Source: Deltaproteobacteria bacterium RIFCSPLOWO2_12_FULL_60_19 (GTDB lineage Bacteria; Desulfobacterota; Binatia; UBA9968). From it: a DNA stretch of 64,000 bases. Shown here piece by piece: positions 59,285 to 64,000 of this stretch. Each line of letters starts with the position of its first letter. Position 1 is the first letter of the stretch. Below the pieces are notes generated by a model. The model was given only the letters and a program-made list of their open reading frames with translations. It searched no databases and was not told the DNA's origin. A program made the translations under genes and the position numbers. The stretch is taken from assembly GCA_001798595.1 (NCBI GenBank), contig MGSS01000057.1, positions 62,001 to 126,000 of the forward strand, written 5' to 3'.

Positions 59285-59776
59285 ATGCCATTAACAAATA
59301 GTTTACCCGAAACCGCCTTTACCACAAAAGTAGACGACCTCCTCAACTGGGGACGGGCGTCTTCGCAGTGGTACATGCTTTTTGGCCTGGCCTGCTGTGC
59401 CATCGAGCTGATGCAGACAGGAGGGCCACGGGCCGATGTAGATCGCTTCGGCGCTGTGCCGCGTGCTTCGCCTCGCCAGTCAGATCTGATGATCGTCGCT
59501 GGTACGCTCACCTATAAGATGGCCAAGCGAACCAAGCTTCTCTACGATCAGATGCCCGATCCAAAGTATGTCATCTCCATGGGAAGCTGTGCCAACTGCG
59601 GAGGTCTTTTCCAGCTCGCTTACTCCGTGTGTAAAGGAGTGGACAAGATCATTCCCGTCGATGTCTATGTCCCAGGATGTCCGCCTCGGCCAGAGGCTCT
59701 AACTGAAGGACTGTTGAGGATTCAGGAGAAGATCATGAAAGAAAGGTGGTTGGTAAAAAATGCTGCTTGCGTATAG
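59285..59776 (+). CDS. nuoB: NuoB-like subunit (NADH:quinone oxidoreductase subunit B), stand-alone
   Basis: 163 residues with all four Cys that bind the N2 4Fe-4S cluster: [11 protein letters not shown] (Cys37-Cys38), MGSCANCGG (about 100-104) and [11 protein letters not shown] (about 132). It matches NuoB/HyfI/20-kDa subunits of complex I and related hydrogenases. No other nuo gene is visible, and the neighbours are ferredoxins and Fe-S assembly genes. GGAGG precedes the ATG. It may be the N2 subunit of a divergent complex or a regulated duplicate used under iron-sulfur stress. Confidence 0.9.
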   Translation: MPLTNSLPETAFTTKVDDLLNWGRASSQWYMLFGLACCAIELMQTGGPRADVDRFGAVPRASPRQSDLMIVAGTLTYKMAKRTKLLYDQMPDPKYVISMGSCANCGGLFQLAYSVCKGVDKIIPVDVYVPGCPPRPEALTEGLLRIQEKIMKERWLVKNAACV

Positions 59777-59822
59777 GCCTGAGAATCCGGATTACCTGTG
59801 AACGCCTAGAGAGAAAGAAATT

Positions 59823-60092
59823 ATGGCTTACACGATTGCTGAAACATGCATAGATGTAAAAGATACCGCCTGTGTGGATGTTTGCCCGGTCGATTGCATA
59901 CATCCGACAAAAAACGAAGCGGAGGCCTTCGCGCAAGTACATCAGCTCTTTATCGACCCCGAGGAGTGCATTGATTGTGGGGCCTGCGAGCCTGTTTGTC
60001 CCGTTGAGGCTATCTTCGAGAACGACGCCCTGCCGGAAAAATCGAAGCATTACGCCCAGATTAACGCAGTCTATTACAAAAGGAGCGAATAG
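59823..60092 (+). CDS. Seven/eight-iron ferredoxin, FdxA-like
   Basis: 89 residues with two cluster motifs: CIDVKDTACVDVCPVDCI (residues 9-26; like a 3Fe-4S/4Fe-4S FdxA type) and CIDCGACEPVCPVEAIF (about 50-66). The short C-terminal extension IFENDALPEKSKHYAQINAV is also typical of FdxA. Located 47 bases after nuoB and 8 bases before the next ferredoxin. It should supply electrons to the partner proteins of this unit. Confidence 0.9.
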   Translation: MAYTIAETCIDVKDTACVDVCPVDCIHPTKNEAEAFAQVHQLFIDPEECIDCGACEPVCPVEAIFENDALPEKSKHYAQINAVYYKRSE

Positions 60093-60099
60093 GCCTGAT

Positions 60100-60663
60100 A
60101 TGGAACAGCAGGGTGAAGGGCAACTAAAGAAGCGTAAAGGTACACCGCTCCTTGCTGTCATGGACGAGAGCTGCAGTAGCTGTGCGGGCTCGCCAGTATG
60201 TGAGTTGCATTGTCCGGTGGAGGACTGCATCAATTTGCTTTACGAGGAAACACCCAACGGCGGATTGAAGCCGTACCGGGTGTGGGTGGACAACGACAAG
60301 TGCATTGGCTGCCAGATGTGCTTCAGCGACGACTCAACGAAAGTCCATCGGCATAAGGAAACAGGGGAAATATTCCGCGAGTATGCGGGTAGATATTACG
60401 ACAGCTCAAAAAGGCCTCTTGAGAAGGAAGAGGTGCCCAAGAAATTTCAGCTTGAGCTTATAGGCACGGAGTCAGAAGACAGACTCGACAAGAAAATCTG
60501 CCCTTGGGATGCCATAAAGATGCACGAGTTTGATGAGGGGGCGGAGCTTTCCAAATATTTCTATGGACCGGAAAACATAAAGGTCGTTAATGGAATATAC
60601 GTTATAGATGCCGCGGAAAAGAAAAGATTAGAGGAAAAGCAGAGCGAGCTATATGGGGGATAA
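60100..60663 (+). CDS. Ferredoxin-like protein with a split second cluster motif
   Basis: 187 residues from ATG 60100. First motif: CSSCAGSPVCELHCPVEDC (about 25-43). Second motif starts as CIGCQMC (about 68-74) but the closing Cys-Pro (CPWDAI) comes only after about 60 inserted residues (FSDDSTKVHRHKETGEIFRE through DRLDKKI). The insert is rich in charged residues. Such an interrupted ligand set is unusual; the inserted loop may dock a partner or cover the cluster. It follows the FdxA-like gene by 8 bases and is part of the nuoB unit. Confidence 0.8.
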   Translation: MEQQGEGQLKKRKGTPLLAVMDESCSSCAGSPVCELHCPVEDCINLLYEETPNGGLKPYRVWVDNDKCIGCQMCFSDDSTKVHRHKETGEIFREYAGRYYDSSKRPLEKEEVPKKFQLELIGTESEDRLDKKICPWDAIKMHEFDEGAELSKYFYGPENIKVVNGIYVIDAAEKKRLEEKQSELYGG

Positions 60664-60717
60664 GACGAACGAGTCTCAAGAAAGGGAAAGTTGAAGCCAT
60701 GAACACTGCGCCTCTCA

Positions 60718-60813
60718 GGCGTTAAGGACGTCGGCGTCGAAGTGGTTTTCGACCCGTCCTGGGATCCGAGCAAGATGTCCAATGCAGCCAAGCTTCAGCT
60801 GGGATTTAACTGA
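60718..60813 (+). pseudogene. C-terminal remnant of a SufT/MIP18 (DUF59) gene
   Basis: Codons give GVKDVGVEVVFDPSWDPSKM and SNAAKLQLGFN, stop at 60813. This matches the last third of DUF59 proteins (LPGVKDVEVELVFDPPW, MSDEAKLELG type). An ATG at 60699 is in another frame and leads to a stop after 8 codons. The N-terminal half with the conserved Cys is absent. Occupies the 221-base gap 60664-60884 between the ferredoxin and Rieske genes. Confidence 0.65.
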
Positions 60814-60884
60814 GCGGGGAAGTTCTGGAAGGAATAGTTTGGGTTTTTCTGGCGGTCAACCAAAAATTTCGTAGGAGGTGAGTT

Positions 60885-61193
60885 ATGGCAGGATTTGTGA
60901 AGGTAGCTAAGACCAATGAGGTTGCTCCCGGTCAGGGTAAGATGGTCGAAGTGAGCGGCAAGAAGATCGCCCTCTTTAATATGGAGGGCACATTCTATGC
61001 TATCGATGACACGTGTACCCATCGAGGTGGACCGCTTTCGGAAGGGGTCCTCGAGGGTAAACAGGTAAGCTGTCCCTGGCACGGCGCGATCTATGATGTA
61101 ACTACCGGCGAGGTTTCAGGTCCCCCGGCTCCCAAAGGGGTTGCGCGCTATAACGTCCGGGTTGAGGGGGACAATGTCGAGGTGGAGATCTGA
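60885..61193 (+). CDS. Rieske-type 2Fe-2S ferredoxin
   Basis: 102 residues with CTHRGGPL (about 44-51) and CPWHGAIYD (about 64-72), the two Cys-His pairs of a Rieske cluster. The domain begins FVKVAKTNEVAPGQGKMVEV and ends VRVEGDNVEVEI; no membrane anchor. AGGAGGTGAGTT precedes the ATG. It may pass electrons to an oxygenase or to the nuoB-ferredoxin set upstream. Confidence 0.92.
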   Translation: MAGFVKVAKTNEVAPGQGKMVEVSGKKIALFNMEGTFYAIDDTCTHRGGPLSEGVLEGKQVSCPWHGAIYDVTTGEVSGPPAPKGVARYNVRVEGDNVEVEI

Positions 61194-61366
61194 GCGAGGG
61201 TGACGATGGACTGGACCATGGCCCTTTTTTTTGGTCGAGACACGCCAGGGTTTGGTTAAAGCAGTCAAGTCGCGAAGCAACTCCGGCACTAAAACAAAAT
61301 CCTCAGATCGCAGCCGTTGTGTTTGCGTAACTTTGGAATCGATAAACCTTTTCTTCAGATAGGAAC

Positions 61367-61395
61367 TTGAAAAAAAGACCTAGTAGGTCTATATT
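61367..61395 (+). promoter_or_regulatory. Promoter with operator between -35 and -10 (rrf2-suf unit)
   Basis: -35 TTGAAA at 61367-61372 and -10 TATATT at 61390-61395 with 17-base spacing. The spacer contains the palindrome AGACCTAGTAGGTCT (61376-61390). The half AGGTCTAT equals that in the nuoB operator. Likely autoregulation by the downstream Rrf2 protein. The 264-base gap 61194-61457 has nothing else. Confidence 0.78.
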
Positions 61396-61457
61396 TGAGA
61401 CGAAACTTTGTGAAGTGTATGAAAGGGCAGAGGAAAACAGCGGAGAGAAGTTCTCTG

Positions 61458-61898
61458 ATGAACGTCGGCCGCCGCGTGGACTACGCCGTGCGAGCGCTCT
61501 CCTACCTCGCCGGCCAGCCAACTGGAAAGATAGTCAGCCGAGTGGAAATCGAGCAAAAACAGGCTATTCCATCCTATTTTCTCTCTAAAATCATGAAGGA
61601 CCTGGTAGCCGGCGGGCTGGTTCAGTCCCATATCGGCTCCAAGGGCGGCTTCACCCTCGCGCGGCCGGCCGAAAGCATCAGCGTCAAAGAGGTTTACGAA
61701 ACCGTCGAGCGGCCGATTGTCCTGATGGAATGTCTGGACAAAGGGGAGAATTACTGCTCCTATTGCGGCGTCTGCACCCAGCGCTCGGTGTGGGACAAGG
61801 CCCAGAGCCTCGTGGCAAGCTACCTCGGCGGCGTCTCCATCGGCGACATCTCCGATCCGCGCGGGCTGACGGGGCGGCTGGCCGCGCTGTCGCGATGA
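61458..61898 (+). CDS. Rrf2/IscR-family transcriptional regulator
   Basis: 146 residues from ATG 61458, preceded by GGAGAGAAG. The winged helix begins MNVGRRVDYAVRALSYLAGQ, with SRVEIEQKQAIPSYFLSKIM, recognition helix and wing KGGFTLARP. Three Cys in CLDKGENYCSYCGVC (about 107-121) are the cluster ligands of IscR-type sensors. It sits before sufC and should regulate Fe-S assembly in response to cluster supply. Probably also binds the nuoB promoter. The longer in-frame start at 61395 would lie at the promoter. Confidence 0.9.
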   Translation: MNVGRRVDYAVRALSYLAGQPTGKIVSRVEIEQKQAIPSYFLSKIMKDLVAGGLVQSHIGSKGGFTLARPAESISVKEVYETVERPIVLMECLDKGENYCSYCGVCTQRSVWDKAQSLVASYLGGVSIGDISDPRGLTGRLAALSR

Positions 61899-61923
61899 TA
61901 TTCAAGCTAAGGAGTTCGATTAA

Positions 61924-62679
61924 ATGCTGGTGATCAAAAATCTTCACGCCAACGTGGCGGGCAATGAAATCCTCCGGGGCATCAGTCTCACCGTGGGCGC
62001 GGGCGAAGTCCATGCGGTCATGGGGCCGAACGGCTCGGGGAAGAGCACGCTCGCGAACGTGCTCGCGGGACGAGAAGGTTACCAGGTGACGGAGGGCGCG
62101 GTGCTCTATCAGGGAAAAGATCTCCTCAAGATGCCCCCGGAGGAGCGGGCGCGCGAGGGGATTTTTCTCGCCTTTCAATATCCGGTCGAGATTCCCGGCG
62201 TGAGCACGACGTACTTTCTCAAGGCGGCGCTGAATGCCGTGCGCAAGCATCGCGGGCTGCCCGAGCTGGACGCGATGGATTTTCTCGGCCTGGTAAAAGA
62301 GAAGATGCGGCTCGTGGAGATGGATCAAGCCCTGATGAACCGGCCGGTCAACGAAGGCTTTTCGGGCGGGGAAAAAAAGCGCAACGAAATTCTCCAGATG
62401 GCGATGCTCGATCCGAAGCTCGCGGTGCTGGACGAGACCGACTCCGGCCTCGACATCGACGCGCTCAGGATAGTCGCCGCCGGCGTCAACGCGCTACGCG
62501 GCCCGGAGCGCGCGATGATCGTCATCACGCACTACCAGCGGCTGCTCGGTTATATCGTCCCGGACTACGTTCACGTCTTGTCCGAGGGGCGCATCGTCAA
62601 ATCGGGCGGCAAAGAGCTGGCGCTGGAGCTTGAGGAGAAGGGCTATAGCTGGATCGAGGAGCAGCAGCCGGGCGCCTGA
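61924..62679 (+). CDS. sufC: Fe-S cluster assembly ATPase SufC
   Basis: 251 residues. Walker A GPNGSGKST (about 37-45), the SufC-specific Q-loop FLAFQYPVEIPG, ABC signature FSGGEKKRNE (about 150), Walker B LAVLDETDSGLD (about 162-173), and switch His in MIVITHYQRLL. SufC powers the SufBCD scaffold. It follows the regulator by 25 bases with AAGGAG upstream. No sufB is between the regulator and this gene. Confidence 0.95.
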   Translation: MLVIKNLHANVAGNEILRGISLTVGAGEVHAVMGPNGSGKSTLANVLAGREGYQVTEGAVLYQGKDLLKMPPEERAREGIFLAFQYPVEIPGVSTTYFLKAALNAVRKHRGLPELDAMDFLGLVKEKMRLVEMDQALMNRPVNEGFSGGEKKRNEILQMAMLDPKLAVLDETDSGLDIDALRIVAAGVNALRGPERAMIVITHYQRLLGYIVPDYVHVLSEGRIVKSGGKELALELEEKGYSWIEEQQPGA

Positions 62680-62695
62680 TACGATCGTTACTCCG

Positions 62696-64000
62696 ATGGA
62701 TGTTATCGAAGCCAAGAAATTTTACCTGGCGCGCTATGCCGATTTCGAGCGCGCGCTGGCGACCGCCGCCGCCCCCGCCGCGTGGGGCGGCGCGATCCGC
62801 AGCGGGGCGATCTCCCGCTTCGCCGCCGCCGGTTTTCCCGGCGTGCGCGACGAAGAATGGAAATACACCAGCATCGCGCCGATACTCGACGTTCCGTTCA
62901 ACCCGGCCCGCTCTTTGGGCGACGGTCTTGTGCGCGAGCGCCTGGGGCAACTCGACCTGGGCGCTCCCGTCGAAAACCGTCTGGTTTTTATTAACGGCCG
63001 CCTGTCCTCGGAACTGTCCACCGCGCCCCGGCTGCCTGCGGGAGTCGAGGCGGGGAGCCTGGCAGCCGCCATGCGGCGAAGCGACGCGCGGGTGGCGAGC
63101 CACCTGGCGCGCTACGCGAACTACGACAATCAGGGTTTCGTCGCCCTCAATACCGCCTTCATGGAAGACGGCGGATTTATCTTTGTCCCGGCAGGCGTGG
63201 TGATCGAAGAGCCGATTCACCTGGTCTTCGTCGCTCTCTCCGCGGACGGGGCGGGTGTCTGTTATCCACGGAATTTGATTGTGCTCGAGCGCGGCGCCGA
63301 GGCGTCCGTCGTCGAGACTTATCTCAGTCTTGAGCGGTCGCTCCATTTCACCAACGGCGTGACCGAGGCGGTGGTCGGAGAGAACTGCCGGCTGGAGCAC
63401 ATTAAAATTCAGCGCGAGAGCGAGGAGGCTTTTCATATCGGCACCCTTCAGGTCCAGATGGGCCGCAGCAGCCGCTTCACCTCGCATTCGCTGGCGCTCG
63501 GCGGCGCGTTGACGCGAAACGACATCGACGTGGCGCTTGAAGGCGAGGGCGGCGACTGCACGCTTAACGGACTATACATCGCGGGCGGGCGGCAGCACAT
63601 CGACAACCACACGCGGATCGATCACGTGAAACCCCATTGCGCCAGCCGGGAACTCTACAAGGGAGTTCTCGGAGGCCGGGCGCGAGGAGTGTTCAACGGC
63701 AAGATCTACGTGCACAAGGCCGCGGAAAAGAGCGACGCGAAACAGACCAACAAGAACCTGCTCCTCTCCGAAGGCGCCTGGGTGGACACCAAGCCGCAAC
63801 TGGAGATTCACAACAACGACGTGAAATGCAGCCACGGCTCGACGATCGGCCAGGTCGATCAGGACGCGCTGTTTTATCTCCGCTCGCGCGGCATCGGCCG
63901 GAGCGCCGCCTGCGCGCTCCTGACGCAGGGCTTTGCCGGCGACGTCGTCGCGCGGCTCCCGGACGCCGCCGGGCGCGCGGCTATAGAGGATAGGGTGCGG
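62696..64000 (+). CDS. sufD: Fe-S cluster assembly protein SufD, 3' end outside window
   Basis: 435 codons are visible and the frame continues beyond 64000. The N-terminal region contains GVRDEEWKYTSIAPIL (DEEWKYT is typical of SufD/SufB), followed by the beta-helix core: NRLVFINGRLSSEL, DGGFIFVPAGVVIEEPIHLV, NHTRIDHVKPHCASRELYKG, VLGGRARGVFNGKIYV, KQTNKNLLLSEGAWVDTKPQ, LEIHNNDVKCSHGSTIGQVD. The CSHGST motif and RARGVFNGKI favour SufD. It forms the scaffold with SufB and SufC. Starts 16 bases after sufC. Confidence 0.93.
   Translation, partial: MDVIEAKKFYLARYADFERALATAAAPAAWGGAIRSGAISRFAAAGFPGVRDEEWKYTSIAPILDVPFNPARSLGDGLVRERLGQLDLGAPVENRLVFINGRLSSELSTAPRLPAGVEAGSLAAAMRRSDARVASHLARYANYDNQGFVALNTAFMEDGGFIFVPAGVVIEEPIHLVFVALSADGAGVCYPRNLIVLERGAEASVVETYLSLERSLHFTNGVTEAVVGENCRLEHIKIQRESEEAFHIGTLQVQMGRSSRFTSHSLALGGALTRNDIDVALEGEGGDCTLNGLYIAGGRQHIDNHTRIDHVKPHCASRELYKGVLGGRARGVFNGKIYVHKAAEKSDAKQTNKNLLLSEGAWVDTKPQLEIHNNDVKCSHGSTIGQVDQDALFYLRSRGIGRSAACALLTQGFAGDVVARLPDAAGRAAIEDRVR

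Noticed and set aside
59733-60233. Minus-strand frame opposite the ferredoxin genes
   Set aside because: Cys positions on the plus strand match ferredoxins; the minus frame is explained as shadow.

Overview
The window is a GC-rich bacterial chromosome segment, probably from an uncultured soil, sediment or groundwater organism. No rRNA or tRNA gene is visible, so taxonomy is an inference. The combination of many stand-alone ABC substrate-binding proteins, tandem molybdenum hydroxylase subunits, F420 biosynthesis (CofH) with an F420-type luciferase-like oxidoreductase, and many short intergenic repeats resembles former deltaproteobacterial lineages such as Binatota or Tectomicrobia, or Methylomirabilota/Rokubacteria.

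Layout. 1-4177 (minus): a molybdoenzyme operon made of a 4Fe-4S subunit, an NrfD membrane subunit, a MoaD-like protein and a catalytic subunit cut by the window edge. 4423-9358 (minus): a substrate-binding protein, an L-asparaginase, an LLM oxidoreductase, a gentisate-dioxygenase-like bicupin and a TenA/PqqC-like protein. 9399-30003 (mostly plus): a catabolic accessory region with seven periplasmic substrate-binding proteins and a dihydroxyphthalate-decarboxylase-like relative, two large plus one small xanthine-dehydrogenase-family subunits, a cupin, a VOC protein, two more TenA/PqqC-like proteins, a 2-hydroxyacid dehydrogenase, an aldo/keto reductase and a hydrolase. No ABC permease or ATPase accompanies any of the binding proteins. 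A MazF-type toxin-antitoxin pair sits at 20138-20730.

30004-42510 is a variable region. It holds toxin-antitoxin pairs and their decayed copies, a secreted YXWGXW-type protein, a topoisomerase IB, and a secreted S1/P1 nuclease or phospholipase-C-like protein bracketed by ~190-base direct repeats. It also holds a three-gene operon (nucleotidyltransferase, DUF262 protein, DNA methyltransferase) that looks like a mobile defence or modification module, three truncated substrate-binding-protein tails, and a broken REP-associated transposase ending in a REP-like palindrome. 42497-48535 (minus) is a second catabolic operon: UbiD decarboxylase, alpha-hydroxyacid oxidase, alpha/beta hydrolase, SDR, and an AbrB-type membrane protein running in frame into a methyltransferase.

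48687-64000 is more housekeeping: hisS, aspS (probably non-discriminating), a lipoprotein, an orphan LuxR DNA-binding domain, a secreted beta-helix protein, two MazF-type pairs, cofH and def. It ends in an iron-sulfur region: a lone NuoB, two ferredoxins, a Rieske ferredoxin, an Rrf2/IscR-type regulator, sufC and sufD. The promoters of the nuoB unit and of the rrf2-suf unit both carry a TAGGTCTAT-containing inverted repeat exactly between -35 and -10, which suggests that the Rrf2 protein controls both.
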